A program made the translations under genes and the position numbers. Source: JAOBAU01 sp034667465 (GTDB lineage: Bacteria > Acidobacteriota > Thermoanaerobaculia > Gp7-AA8). Taken from it: 64,000 bases of DNA. Positions 34,891 through 44,504 of the stretch are shown here, piece after piece. Where the stretch lies: positions 248,001-312,000 of the forward strand of contig JAXDJV010000002.1 of the NCBI GenBank assembly GCA_034667465.1, written 5' to 3'. Below the pieces are notes generated by a model, which saw only the letters and a program-made list of their open reading frames with translations, made no database searches and was not told the DNA's origin. How positions within the stretch are numbered: position 1 is the stretch's first letter; the number at the start of each line of letters is the position of its first letter.

Positions 34891-35370
34891 ATGGCAAACA
34901 CGAGCAAACGCGGTTTTGCATCGATGGATCCATCCAGGCAGAAAGACATCGCGAGCAAGGGCGGCCGAGCCGCACACGCGAAAGGTACAGCGCACGAATT
35001 TACTTCGGACGAGGCACGCGTCGCCGGCCGGAAAGGTGGCGAGGCCGTCAGTCGCGATCGCGCACATATGTCGGCAATCGGCCGCGAAGGCGGACACAGC
35101 CGTGGTCGCGCTCGCCAGGAACAGCGTCCGGACGTTTCGAGCCCGGCTACGAGCACGAACATCCCGAACAATCTGCAGCAGAACGCGCCCGGCAACAGCG
35201 GCATGACCGCGCGCGAATCGAACGAGCGTCCGAGCTATATCGGACAGGAACACAACAACGATCGCGGCACTCTGTCGCAGAACAGCGGCAACAATGCGTC
35301 GAGCTCCGGCTCGAATCCGCGCACCAGCGAAACGAGCCGCGATTTTCAGGGCGGCCGCCGCGACTACTGA
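34891..35370 (+). CDS. KGG-repeat stress-induced protein
   Basis: 159 residues. Three KGG-type motifs stand out (SRQKDIASKGGRAAHAKGTAHEF, ARVAGRKGGEAVSRD and AIGREGGHSRGRA), the hallmark of the YciG/GsiB-type stress proteins. They are followed by a very hydrophilic, Asn/Ser/Arg-rich tail ending FQGGRRDY with no hydrophobic core. These proteins are induced by desiccation and stationary phase; the mechanism is not known. AAGGAGAACCCC gives a good ribosome site. No operon partners; a 155-base gene-free stretch precedes it, after the tRNA. Confidence 0.88.
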   Translation: MANTSKRGFASMDPSRQKDIASKGGRAAHAKGTAHEFTSDEARVAGRKGGEAVSRDRAHMSAIGREGGHSRGRARQEQRPDVSSPATSTNIPNNLQQNAPGNSGMTARESNERPSYIGQEHNNDRGTLSQNSGNNASSSGSNPRTSETSRDFQGGRRDY

Positions 35371-35386
35371 GCGGCGTGAAGCATGA

Positions 35387-35445
35387 GGACAGGCGCATCG
35401 CCTGTCCCGGACGACACGCGACAGGCGCGCAGCTCAGCGCCTGTC
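35387..35445 (+). terminator. Tandem hairpins after the KGG gene
   Basis: Two adjacent stem-loops share the core ACAGGCG: GGACAGGCG-CAT-CGCCTGTCC (35387-35407) and GACAGGCGC-GCAGCTCA-GCGCCTGTC (35420-35445). Each has a perfect 9-bp stem. No T-run follows. They probably act as Rho-type transcription ends or as RNA-stabilising stems; the repeated core suggests a duplicated element. Confidence 0.6.
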
Positions 35446-35509
35446 CGCCTGCCTCCTCCTCGATGCGATAGGATCGCGCGTCGCATCGACACCGAAGGAG
35501 GTCTTCCCT

Positions 35510-36202
35510 GTGAAACGACTCACGTACACGTTCCTCGCACTCGCCATCACCGCCTGCGCTCCCGCAAACCGCGACGCTTCGACCAGCGTCGATTCATCCG
35601 CCACCGCGCAGAGCGCATCGGCCACTCCCGCGCCGCCGCCTGCTCCCGCCAAACCGGTCGACGAGCAGAAGCCGATCAGCTACTACACGGATAAAGTTGC
35701 CGAGATCCACACGACCGCGGGCGACATCAACATCCGCTTTTTTCCGGACGTCGCACCGAAGCATGTCCGCAACTTCATCGATCTTTCCGAGAAGGGCTTC
35801 TATAACGGTACGAAGTTCCATCGCGTCATCCCCGGCTTCGTGATTCAGGGCGGCGATCCGAACTCGATCTCCGGCGATCCGTCGACGTGGGGCACCGGCA
35901 ACTCCGGTAAATACGTCGATCTCGAGCCGAGCTCGATTCATCACGGACGCGGCATCGTCTCGATGGCGCGCGGCGGCGATCCGAACAGCGCTTCCTCGCA
36001 ATTCTTCATCTGCGTCGCTGACGCACCGAATCTCGACGGCGGCTACTCCGCCTTCGGCGAAGTGACTAAGGGAATGGATGTCGTCGATCAGATCGTCTCG
36101 GCGCCGACCGGCGCGCAAAACCGTCCGGACAAACCGGAGATGATCAAATCGATCACCATCCGCGCCGCCACCGACGCTGAAAAAGGTCCGGCGCCGAAAT
36201 AG
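35510..36202 (+). CDS. Cyclophilin-type peptidyl-prolyl isomerase, probable lipoprotein
   Basis: 230 residues from GTG 35510, with the strong site GAAGGAGG 9 bases upstream. A lipobox-like signal (FLALAITACAP) is followed by a Pro/Ala/Ser linker, then the cyclophilin domain from about residue 63. FHRVIPGFVIQGGDP contains the catalytic Arg of FHRVI, and SMARGGDPNSASSQFFI follows. It should accelerate Pro isomerisation in exported proteins at the membrane. It is the first of two cyclophilin genes, 41 bases apart. Confidence 0.92.
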   Translation: MKRLTYTFLALAITACAPANRDASTSVDSSATAQSASATPAPPPAPAKPVDEQKPISYYTDKVAEIHTTAGDINIRFFPDVAPKHVRNFIDLSEKGFYNGTKFHRVIPGFVIQGGDPNSISGDPSTWGTGNSGKYVDLEPSSIHHGRGIVSMARGGDPNSASSQFFICVADAPNLDGGYSAFGEVTKGMDVVDQIVSAPTGAQNRPDKPEMIKSITIRAATDAEKGPAPK

Positions 36203-36243
36203 CGCTGGCACGCAGTCCGAAACAAAAACGAGAAGGAGAAACG

Positions 36244-36771
36244 ATGAGCGACGACACCAGCAAGGTGGCCGAACTGCACACGTCGAAGGGCGACATTCAC
36301 ATCCGCTTCTTTCCCGACGTTGCACCCGGCCACGTCCGCAATTTCCTCGATCTGGCCGGCAAGGGTTTCTACAACGGCACGAAGTTCCATCGCGTCATCC
36401 CAGGCTTCATGATTCAGGGCGGCGATCCGAACACGATCTCCGGTGCGCCCGGAACGTGGGGCACGGGCGGTTCGCCGACGCGCCTCAAGGCAGAATTCAA
36501 CTCCATTCCGCATCGCCGCGGCATCGTCTCGATGGCGCGCTCCAACGACCCGAACAGCGCGTCGTCGCAGTTCTTCATCGTCGTGGCCGACTCGAAGTTC
36601 CTCGACAACCAGTACACGGTCTTCGGTCAGGTGACGAAAGGGATGGAAATCGCCGATCAGATCGTCGGCGGCGCGCGCAATGCTCAGGACCGCCCGAACG
36701 AGCCGGTCTCGATCGACTCGATCACGGTCCGCGACGCGAACGCGGACGAACAGGGTCCCGCTCCGAAGTAA
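36244..36771 (+). CDS. Cyclophilin-type peptidyl-prolyl isomerase, cytoplasmic
   Basis: 175 residues, no signal peptide, ribosome site GAGAAGGAGAAACG. The same cyclophilin core is present (KFHRVIPGFMIQGGDP, SMARSNDPNSASSQFFIV, VFGQVTKGMEIADQI). It is clearly similar to the previous gene over the whole domain, so the pair looks like an old tandem duplication with one copy exported and one kept in the cytoplasm. The AmgK-like kinase start follows its stop by 2 bases, giving a likely operon. Confidence 0.94.
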   Translation: MSDDTSKVAELHTSKGDIHIRFFPDVAPGHVRNFLDLAGKGFYNGTKFHRVIPGFMIQGGDPNTISGAPGTWGTGGSPTRLKAEFNSIPHRRGIVSMARSNDPNSASSQFFIVVADSKFLDNQYTVFGQVTKGMEIADQIVGGARNAQDRPNEPVSIDSITVRDANADEQGPAPK

Positions 36772-36773
36772 CG

Positions 36774-37775
36774 ATGCCGCCCGCCGACACTCCTCTCCCG
36801 GCCGAAGCGGCAGCGCTCCTGCGCGAATGGCTGGGTGAGGAGTGGACGGCGCGGCCGCTGGCCGGCGACGCCTCGGTGCGCGCGTACTACCGGATCGCCA
36901 CGTCGGACGGAAACACGTTCGTCCTCGCGTGGTACCCCAAGGAAGTGCGGATGGACGTGCATCGCAACCTCGAAGCACACGATGCCGTCGTCGAGCACGC
37001 GCGCATTCCGCGCGTCGTCCGTCACGATGCCGCGGCCGTGCTGCAGCAGGACATCGGCGATCGCACGCTCTTCGACATCCTCCACGAAGATCGCGAGCAC
37101 GGCGTACAGCTGTACGAATCGGCAATCGAGCTGCTCGTCGATTTTCAGCACGCCGGCGTTCGCGAGGTAAACCCGCGCTTCACCGCCGAGTTTTTCTCGA
37201 ACGAGCTTGCGATGACGCGCGAGTTCTACGTCGAGAAGCTGATGGAAACCCCGCGCACAGTCAGCGAGAGTCTCATTAATCCGTTTCGAAAGCTGGCCGA
37301 GAAAGTTGCCTCGCATCCGTACGTTCTTTGTCACCGCGATTTTCATGGCCAGAATATCCATCTCTTTAATGAGCAGCTTTACGTGATCGACTTTCAGGAC
37401 ATGAGAATGGGGCCGGACACGTATGATCTCGCCTCGCTCGTGCGCGACCGCGGCGTCTGCGAGATCCTCGGCGACGACACCGAAGAAGCGCTCATCGAGC
37501 GTTATCGCGAGCTGCGTGAAGCCGACGAAGGATTGCGCCGCCGCTACTTCGAAACGCTCCTGCAACGCTCGCTCAAAATCCTCGGCACCTTCTCGCGTCA
37601 GCCGCTCGAGCGCGGAAAGATGCACTACCTCGATTTCATCCCGGCGACGCTCAACAGCGTTCGCCGTTGTCTCTCGGAACTCCCCGGCCATCGCGAGATC
37701 GCCGAGCTGTTTCCGATGAGTTTCTCGCTCGGTGACGCGCGCGAACGAGCGATCCATTACCATTCGCGCCTTTGA
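36774..37775 (+). CDS. AmgK-like sugar kinase (aminoglycoside phosphotransferase fold)
   Basis: 333 residues. The COG3178 pattern of AmgK is visible: PLAGDASVRAYYRI near the N-terminus, LQQDIGDRTLFDIL, the catalytic HRDFHGQNIHLF and the metal-binding IDFQDMRMGPDTYDLASLVRD. AmgK phosphorylates N-acetylmuramate or N-acetylglucosamine at C1 for cell-wall recycling; the partner MurU is not next to it. Similar proteins are called only 'phosphotransferase', so the substrate is inference. Start ATG 36774 lies 2 bases after the cyclophilin gene; 9 bases to the next gene. Confidence 0.82.
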   Translation: MPPADTPLPAEAAALLREWLGEEWTARPLAGDASVRAYYRIATSDGNTFVLAWYPKEVRMDVHRNLEAHDAVVEHARIPRVVRHDAAAVLQQDIGDRTLFDILHEDREHGVQLYESAIELLVDFQHAGVREVNPRFTAEFFSNELAMTREFYVEKLMETPRTVSESLINPFRKLAEKVASHPYVLCHRDFHGQNIHLFNEQLYVIDFQDMRMGPDTYDLASLVRDRGVCEILGDDTEEALIERYRELREADEGLRRRYFETLLQRSLKILGTFSRQPLERGKMHYLDFIPATLNSVRRCLSELPGHREIAELFPMSFSLGDARERAIHYHSRL

Positions 37776-37784
37776 GGAGCAGCA

Positions 37785-38798
<1,014 letters not shown>

Positions 38799-38800
38799 CC

Positions 38801-39199
38801 GTGCCGAAGCCGCCGTTCCGCCCATCGTTCGTCGCGGGAGTCGCGCATTTCAACGCGCGCGAGTTCTGGGAAGCGCATGAATCGTGGGAAGAGCTGTGGC
38901 TCGAAGCGGAGTCGGAGCTGCATCAGTTCCTTCAGGGACTGATTCAGCTCGCCGCGGCGTATCACCACATCAAACGCGGCACGTTTCGCGGCGCGGTGCG
39001 ACTCATCGATGCCGCGCTCGCGAAGCTCGCGCCGTTCCCGCTGCGCTTCTGCGGTATCGATCGCGCGGAAGCGGAGTCGGCTGCGCGGCGCGACCGCGAG
39101 CGAGCGGCGCGCGCGGAGTCGCTTGCTGAGAGCGACTTCCCGAAACTCGCACTTATTGACGAAGAGGTGTCATCAATCCCGCCGCGCGATGATTGGTGA
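38801..39199 (+). CDS. DUF309 protein
   Basis: 132 residues from GTG 38801, two bases after the dehydrogenase stop. The DUF309 signature FNAREFWEAHESWEELWL, with its conserved His/Glu/Trp residues, is followed by HQFLQGLIQLAAAYHH, an all-helical motif. The function of this family is not established. Some members lie near heme or translation genes; here the next gene is a siroheme-decarboxylase-like fusion. Confidence 0.85.
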   Translation: MPKPPFRPSFVAGVAHFNAREFWEAHESWEELWLEAESELHQFLQGLIQLAAAYHHIKRGTFRGAVRLIDAALAKLAPFPLRFCGIDRAEAESAARRDRERAARAESLAESDFPKLALIDEEVSSIPPRDDW

Positions 39200-39259
39200 T
39201 GGGATACAATTTGCGTGACCATCCCCAACGCAAAACCTCACGACCGAGGATCCGACGAT

Positions 39260-40291
39260 ATGCAGGAAATCGATCAGCGGGACAGGGAGCTTCTGGGCGC
39301 TCTGCAGGGTGAGATTCCGCTCGTTTCAACGCCGTTTGCCGTCATCGGACAGATGATCGACATGTCGGAGAAAGAGGTCATCAAGCGAATCGAACGACTG
39401 CGTCGCGAGGGGCTGGTGCGGCAGTTCGCCGCGCAGTTCGACATGCGCGCGCTCGGTTATCGCTCGTGCCTCGTCGCTGCGAAAGTCAACGCCGACCGGA
39501 TCGATGAAGCGGCCGCGGCCATCAGCCTGCACCCCGGAGTTACGCAGAACTACCGCCGCAATAACGATTTCAATCTGTGGTTCACGATCGCTGTTTCGCC
39601 TTCTTCGCGGATCGGCCTCGAAAAAACCATCGAGCTGCTCGGCGACGAAGCGGGATGCGACATCGTTCGTCCGCTGCCGACGCTGAAGCTTTTCAAGACG
39701 TCAGCCGGCGACGGCAGCGAGCATCACGTCAATGACGAGCAGCACGGCGACGAGCGTTATGTGCCGCTCACGCCGCTCGAGACCGAGTGCGTTCGTCTGT
39801 TGCAGCACGAGCTTCCGCTGCAGCCGCGGCCGTTTGAAGGTCTGGCGAAGAGCGGTACCGCCGGCGCCGACGAGTTGCTCTCGACCGCGAAGCTGCTCGT
39901 GAAGCGCGGCCAGATCCGCCGCTTCGGCGCGATCGTTCCGACGCGTCGTCCCGGTTTCTCCGCGACCGCGATGGGCGTCTGGATCGTCCCGGACGAGCGC
40001 GCCGATGAAGTCGGCCAGCTGATGGCGCAGAACCGCGCCGTCTCGCATTGCTACCTCCGTCCGACGTACAGCGACTGGCCATACAACTTCTACACGACCG
40101 TGCACGGCCGCTCCATCGACGAGTGCGAATCGATCATCAACGATCTCGCCATCGACACCGGCATCGAGCAGAAGCAGACGCTCTATCCGGTGAAGGAGTA
40201 CAAGAAGGCGCGCGTGATGTACTTCGCGACCGACGCCGACGAGTGGGAAACGCTGCACGGCGCCGCAGTCGCTGCGACCGCGGCGTCGTAG
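39260..40291 (+). CDS. Fused AhbA/AhbB-like siroheme decarboxylase
   Basis: 343 residues from ATG 39260, with GAGGA 9 bases upstream; a GTG at 39215 adds 15 residues without sequence support. It holds two Lrp/AsnC-like halves. The first begins QEIDQRDRELLGALQGEIP, with helix-turn-helix-like residues and GLVRQFAAQFDMRALGY. The second begins TPLETECVRLLQHELPL and carries RFGAIVPTRRPGFSATAMGVW and VSHCYLRPTYSDWPYNFYTTVHGRS, as in AhbB/NirG. AhbAB decarboxylates siroheme to 12,18-didecarboxysiroheme, toward heme. Other heme genes are not nearby, and single-chain fusions are less common than split genes. A pure transcription regulator is less likely, given the conserved catalytic-looking segment. 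Confidence 0.85.
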   Translation: MQEIDQRDRELLGALQGEIPLVSTPFAVIGQMIDMSEKEVIKRIERLRREGLVRQFAAQFDMRALGYRSCLVAAKVNADRIDEAAAAISLHPGVTQNYRRNNDFNLWFTIAVSPSSRIGLEKTIELLGDEAGCDIVRPLPTLKLFKTSAGDGSEHHVNDEQHGDERYVPLTPLETECVRLLQHELPLQPRPFEGLAKSGTAGADELLSTAKLLVKRGQIRRFGAIVPTRRPGFSATAMGVWIVPDERADEVGQLMAQNRAVSHCYLRPTYSDWPYNFYTTVHGRSIDECESIINDLAIDTGIEQKQTLYPVKEYKKARVMYFATDADEWETLHGAAVAATAAS

Positions 40292-40293
40292 CG

Positions 40294-41100
40294 TTACTGC
40301 GGCGTGATCAGTGAGACGCGCTGCGTGGCGTTGTTCGTTACGCTGATGAACGACCAGTAGCGCTGTCCCGCCGTCACCGGCTCGATCTCCACACGGACGT
40401 TGCCACGTCCGGCGAAGTTCGCCGTCAGGTTCGGGAGCTCCGCGTACGCAGGGTTTTCGCTGAACGCCGTCGGACCCGGAATCGCCGCGAGGCCGCCGGC
40501 CGGTGTCAGCGACAACGGTTGCTCGAAGAGCTTCGTGTTGTCGGCAGAGAAGATCCGGACGATGACGTCGCCGCGTCCGTTCGGCGAGCTGGAACCATAG
40601 AGACGAAGGTGCACGCGCGTCGCGGGGCTCGTCGGAACTTCGAGAAGCTGCGTCGTCGTCGACGAGAAATCGCGCTCGCGCACGATCGGCAGCTCGACGA
40701 AATCCGCCGGCTGCGACCACTCGCGCAAACGGAGCGCGAAGCTGATCGTCGCGGCGTGCTCTTTGTCGACGTAGATGAAGACGCCGGGATTCGCGGGATT
40801 CTGATAGTCGCGGGCCGGGCGAATGTGAAACGTCTGCCCGCTCGCCAGCGCCGTCGGCTCCACTCCGTCGCCCGCTCGTTGAAACGCAAGCGCCGGCGAT
40901 GCGCCGCCGTTCCGGCCGGTGAACTCCGTCTCCCACAGCGAGCCGTTCGCACCCGCCACGATCTGGATCGAATACATCGGCACAAGGACCTGCTCGTACT
41001 TCGCGCGCTCGAGCTCGATCGTGGTCGGCTCGGCGGCGAAGGCGGCAAACGACAGGAAAGACGCGACGATCACTGCCACGGCTTTGCGCATGACAGTCAT
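40294..41100 (-). CDS. Exported protein of unknown function
   Basis: 268 residues with a signal peptide (MRKAVAVIVASFLSFAAFAAE). ATG 41100 and ATG 41091 are both possible starts; 41091 gives the more typical MRKAV signal. The mature part is beta-rich (GNVRVEIEPVTAGQRYWSFISVTNNATQRVSL) with no cysteines and no catalytic motif I recognise. It ends two bases from the convergent siroheme-decarboxylase gene. It is divergent from the MutS-like gene with 17 bases between the starts, so promoters must overlap coding sequence. Confidence 0.65.
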   Translation of the reverse strand: MTVMRKAVAVIVASFLSFAAFAAEPTTIELERAKYEQVLVPMYSIQIVAGANGSLWETEFTGRNGGASPALAFQRAGDGVEPTALASGQTFHIRPARDYQNPANPGVFIYVDKEHAATISFALRLREWSQPADFVELPIVRERDFSSTTTQLLEVPTSPATRVHLRLYGSSSPNGRGDVIVRIFSADNTKLFEQPLSLTPAGGLAAIPGPTAFSENPAYAELPNLTANFAGRGNVRVEIEPVTAGQRYWSFISVTNNATQRVSLITPQ

Positions 41101-41117
41101 TGTAAGCTTCGCCGCCC

Positions 41118-42650
41118 GTGCAGCCGTTCGGACAGCGCAAAGTCGCCGAGCGCGACATGGACGACATCGCTCTCTACCACCGCGCTCGCATCGAGCGCGA
41201 CGGCGGAGACGCGCTCGATGAGCGGACGTGGTCGGATCTCGATCTCGATCTCGTTTATGCCGTGGTCGATCGATGTGAGAGTGCGGTCGGGCAGCAGTTT
41301 CTCTATCACCTGCTGCGCACGCCGACGCTCGACACGAAACGGCTCGACGACTTCGACGAGCTCGCTGATCGGCTCACGCGCGATGGCACCGCGCGCAACG
41401 CGATCGCGAAACTGCTCGAGCGGCTCAACCGCGCGAAAGCGTTCTATCTGCCGAATCTTTTCCTGCTGCCGCTGCCGTGGCGTCCGCGGTTTCGGTGGCT
41501 CTTTCCGCTGCTGACGTTCCTCGCCGTCGCCAGCATCGCGAGCATCTTCGTCGTCCCGCAAATGCTGTTCGTCGCCATCGCCATCTTCGTCGTGAACATC
41601 GGCATCGAAATGACGTTTCGCCGCCGCATCTACGAATACGTTCGCCCGCTGCGCGTGCTCGACTCGCTGCTGCGCACCGGACGCGCCGTCGCGCAGCTCG
41701 CCATCGTTCGCGAACGTTTCCCGCAACTCGCCGCCGACGTCGTGGCGCTGAAACCGCTCACGCGCTCGACTGTCTGGCTCTCGCTGGAGCGCGAAGGATT
41801 CGACGATCCGATGACGATCGTCTGGCAATACCTCAACATGTTTTTCCTCGCCGACGTGAATGCGTTCGCGGCGAGCTTCGCGGTGCTCGAGAAAAAGCGT
41901 GACGTCGTCGAGCGCGTCTTCGACGCCATCGGTACGCTCGATGCCGCGATCTCCGTCGCGTCGTTTCGCGAAGGAGCCGAGTTCTGGAGCCGGCCGCTCT
42001 TCACACCGCGTGCGAAAGCGCTCGAAGCGATCGACGCCGTCCATCCGATCATCGCCGAGCCGGTCCCGAACTCGATTCACGTCGAACAGCGCAGCGTCCT
42101 CGTCACCGGTTCGAACATGTCGGGGAAGACGACGTTTCTGCGAACGATCGGCGTGAACGCCGTGCTCGCGCAATCGATCGCGACGACGCTCACGCGCGGC
42201 TGGCGCGCGCCGCTGCTGCGCGTGCAAAGTTCGATCGGACGCGGCGACGATCTTTCGCTCGGCAAGAGCTATTACCTCGCCGAGGTCGAGCGTGTTGGTC
42301 TGCTCGTGCGCGACAGCGGCGGCGACGTGCAGCATCTCTTCGTGATCGACGAGATCTTCCGCGGCACGAACACCAGCGAACGGATCGCGGCGTCGCGCGG
42401 CGTGCTCGATTATCTCAATCGCGGTGACGACCTCGTCTTCGTCGCCACGCACGACGTCGAGCTCATCGATCTCCTCGGCGACGCATACGAATCACATCAC
42501 TTCCGCGAGCTGATCGATGGCGACGAGCTGCGATTCGATTACCGCATCCAGCCCGGCCGCTCCTCGACGCGAAACGCCATCGCGCTGCTGGAGTTGATGA
42601 AGTTTCCGAGTGAGATCGTGGAAGCGGCGAAGAAAACGCTGAGCCTCTGA
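41118..42650 (+). CDS. Membrane-anchored MutS-like ATPase
   Basis: 510 residues from GTG 41118; ATG 41157 is an alternative start. The C-terminal 190 residues are a MutS ATPase domain: Walker A TGSNMSGKTTFLRT (Gly331 to Lys337), then SSIGRGDDLSLGKSYYLAE, Walker B LFVIDEIFRGTN and FVATHD. The N-terminal part keeps a lever-like helical region (LDLDLVYAVVDRCESAVGQQFLYHLL), then one or two membrane segments (FRWLFPLLTFLAVASIASIFVV, MLFVAIAIFVVNIGIEM). It lacks the mismatch-binding and connector domains. This matches the poorly studied MutS-related membrane proteins, not the repair MutS. What the ATPase does at the membrane is unknown. Confidence 0.85.
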   Translation: MQPFGQRKVAERDMDDIALYHRARIERDGGDALDERTWSDLDLDLVYAVVDRCESAVGQQFLYHLLRTPTLDTKRLDDFDELADRLTRDGTARNAIAKLLERLNRAKAFYLPNLFLLPLPWRPRFRWLFPLLTFLAVASIASIFVVPQMLFVAIAIFVVNIGIEMTFRRRIYEYVRPLRVLDSLLRTGRAVAQLAIVRERFPQLAADVVALKPLTRSTVWLSLEREGFDDPMTIVWQYLNMFFLADVNAFAASFAVLEKKRDVVERVFDAIGTLDAAISVASFREGAEFWSRPLFTPRAKALEAIDAVHPIIAEPVPNSIHVEQRSVLVTGSNMSGKTTFLRTIGVNAVLAQSIATTLTRGWRAPLLRVQSSIGRGDDLSLGKSYYLAEVERVGLLVRDSGGDVQHLFVIDEIFRGTNTSERIAASRGVLDYLNRGDDLVFVATHDVELIDLLGDAYESHHFRELIDGDELRFDYRIQPGRSSTRNAIALLELMKFPSEIVEAAKKTLSL

Positions 42651-42712
42651 GCTCAGGTGTGTCTGTGTGCCCCGGCATCGTTCCTGAACTTCATCCCGCC
42701 GGAGGTTGTGCA

Positions 42713-43567
42713 ATGACTGATTTCGCATTGCCTGTAGCGGCTGAGTCCGATCACCGCGATCGAAGCGCCGGGCTCGTTGCTTTCGGCATCATTCAGGTGT
42801 TCTTCGGCGTGGCGACCGGCGTCCTGTCGCTCGCTATCAGCGCATCCGATACGCCGGCGCCGCAGCTCGCTTCGAACATCGTTCTCTTCGGAACGGCGAC
42901 TCTCTATTTCTTCGCCGCCGGAATCGGTTCCATCCGCGGCCGCCGCTGGGCGCGCGCGCTGAGCGTTGCGGTCACCGCGATCTGGCTGGCCATCGGCACC
43001 ATCGCCACGCTCGTAACGATCACGATCGGCCCGAGCTCCGCGTCACTGCTGCGCTATCTCATCGCCGGTATCGTCATGCCGCTGGCGCTGCATCTCTTCT
43101 ATCGCTCACGCGCCGTCGGCTTGACCTGCGATCGTCTCGATCCCGAAGCGCGCTGGACCGATCGCGTGCCGTTATCGGTACTCGCCATCGTTCTCGTGAT
43201 GGCGTTCAGCTCCGTGACGCTGCTCGCAAACCTCGGCAACGCATCCGCGCAACTGCCGGCCGCGTTGAACGGTGCGCCGGCCGGCATCGCCGTCTTCGCG
43301 ATGGCGCTGCTGTTCGCCTATCTCGCGTTGCAGTTGTATTTGCTGAAGCAGTCGGCGTGGTGGACGACGATGATGCTGCACGTCCTTGGCGCAGTCGCGG
43401 CCGTTGCTTCACTGATGAGCGGCAGCGGCGTGAGGCTCGGCGCGCTGTGGGCGATCATGATTGCGGCGTGGATCGCGTACGCGGCGTTCCTCGTGCGGAT
43501 CCGGCGCTACTTCGCCGGCGTGCTGCCGCGCACACGCGCGGCAGACACGCGACGAAACGCTATCTGA
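42713..43567 (+). CDS. Multi-pass membrane protein of unknown function
   Basis: 284 residues from ATG 42713, with GGAGG just upstream; the in-frame region before it is not used. Seven to eight hydrophobic stretches can be seen (GLVAFGIIQVFFGVATGVLSLA, NIVLFGTATLYFFAAGIGSI, VAVTAIWLAIGTIATLVTI, YLIAGIVMPLALHLFY, VLAIVLVMAFSSVTLLANL, IAVFAMALLFAYLALQLYLL, WAIMIAAWIAYAAFLV). There is no motif I recognise, and the loops are short. Its last 8 bases overlap the 3' end of the convergent foldase gene. Confidence 0.75.
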   Translation: MTDFALPVAAESDHRDRSAGLVAFGIIQVFFGVATGVLSLAISASDTPAPQLASNIVLFGTATLYFFAAGIGSIRGRRWARALSVAVTAIWLAIGTIATLVTITIGPSSASLLRYLIAGIVMPLALHLFYRSRAVGLTCDRLDPEARWTDRVPLSVLAIVLVMAFSSVTLLANLGNASAQLPAALNGAPAGIAVFAMALLFAYLALQLYLLKQSAWWTTMMLHVLGAVAAVASLMSGSGVRLGALWAIMIAAWIAYAAFLVRIRRYFAGVLPRTRAADTRRNAI

Positions 43568-44504
43568 TGTTTTCGGGGTAGACGCTGATCTTGCTGGCGT
43601 TGCGAAGCTCATTGGTGAGCTTCGTGACCGCCTCGACGATTTCGGCGGAACGGGCGGCAGTGATCCCTTCGCGGATCTTCGGTCCGGCAACATCGAACGG
43701 CTGCACGCCGGCGGCCCGCTTGTCCTCGACGAGAATCAGGTGATAGCCGAACGGCGTCTCGACGACACCGCTGATCTTGCCGATCGGCAGCGACCAGGCG
43801 GTCGTCTCGAACGTCGGATCGAGCTGTCCCTTGCCGACGTAACCAAGGTCTCCGCCATCGGCTGCAGCCCCATCTTCGGAGTACTGCTTCGCAGCCGCCT
43901 CGAACGCGCGAACGGTCGCGCGCATCCCGGCCTCATCGTTCGGAGTATGGAGCGTGGCGACATTGAGCTCCATCGCGACCCGCTTAACCAGCTCGATCGC
44001 CTGCTCCTTCGTCTTCGGACGCGGACCTGCGCCGTTCGGAAGGATGACGATGTGGCGGATCTTCAGCTGCTCCGGCGTCTCATAGTCTTTCTTGTTGTCT
44101 TCGTAGAACTTGAGGACTTCGGCATCGGTGACGATCTGCGGCGAAACAACGTCGCGGATGTAGCGATCGAAGAGCACCGATTCTTTCGCCGCTTCGATGT
44201 CGGCCTGCACGTCGGGGCGCTTGTCGAAGCCGCTCTTCAGCGCTTCCTGCACGAGCAGGCGCTTGCGCAGATAGTTGTCGAGGAAGGCAGACTTGCCGCC
44301 GTTCTTCTCGTACTGCTCGCGACGCGCGGGGCTGACTGTCGCCCAAAGCGCGTTGAGCTTGTCGGCCGTGATGACCTCGCCGTTCACGGCCGCGACGGGA
44401 CGCGAGCCGGGCGACGCCGGTGCCGGTGCTGCAGGTGCGGCGTTCTGCGCGGCAACAGGCAGCGCGAGCGCAAGGAAAAGCATCGTGGTGCTGAATCTCT
44501 TCAT
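43560..44504 (-). CDS. SurA/PrsA-like exported peptidyl-prolyl isomerase (parvulin)
   Basis: 314 residues from ATG 44504, which has a CCGGAGGATTC ribosome site and a signal peptide (MKRFSTTMLFLALALPVAAQ). A further upstream extension has no leader and is rejected. The N-terminal chaperone region (VAAVNGEVITADKLNALWATV, FLDNYLRKRLLVQEALKSGF) precedes one parvulin domain (QLKIRHIVILPNGAGPRP, DGGDLGYVGKGQLDPTFE, VVETPFGYHLILVED). It should help outer-membrane or secreted proteins fold. It is divergent from dnaB across a 285-base gap. Confidence 0.92.
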   Translation of the reverse strand: MKRFSTTMLFLALALPVAAQNAAPAAPAPASPGSRPVAAVNGEVITADKLNALWATVSPARREQYEKNGGKSAFLDNYLRKRLLVQEALKSGFDKRPDVQADIEAAKESVLFDRYIRDVVSPQIVTDAEVLKFYEDNKKDYETPEQLKIRHIVILPNGAGPRPKTKEQAIELVKRVAMELNVATLHTPNDEAGMRATVRAFEAAAKQYSEDGAAADGGDLGYVGKGQLDPTFETTAWSLPIGKISGVVETPFGYHLILVEDKRAAGVQPFDVAGPKIREGITAARSAEIVEAVTKLTNELRNASKISVYPENIR

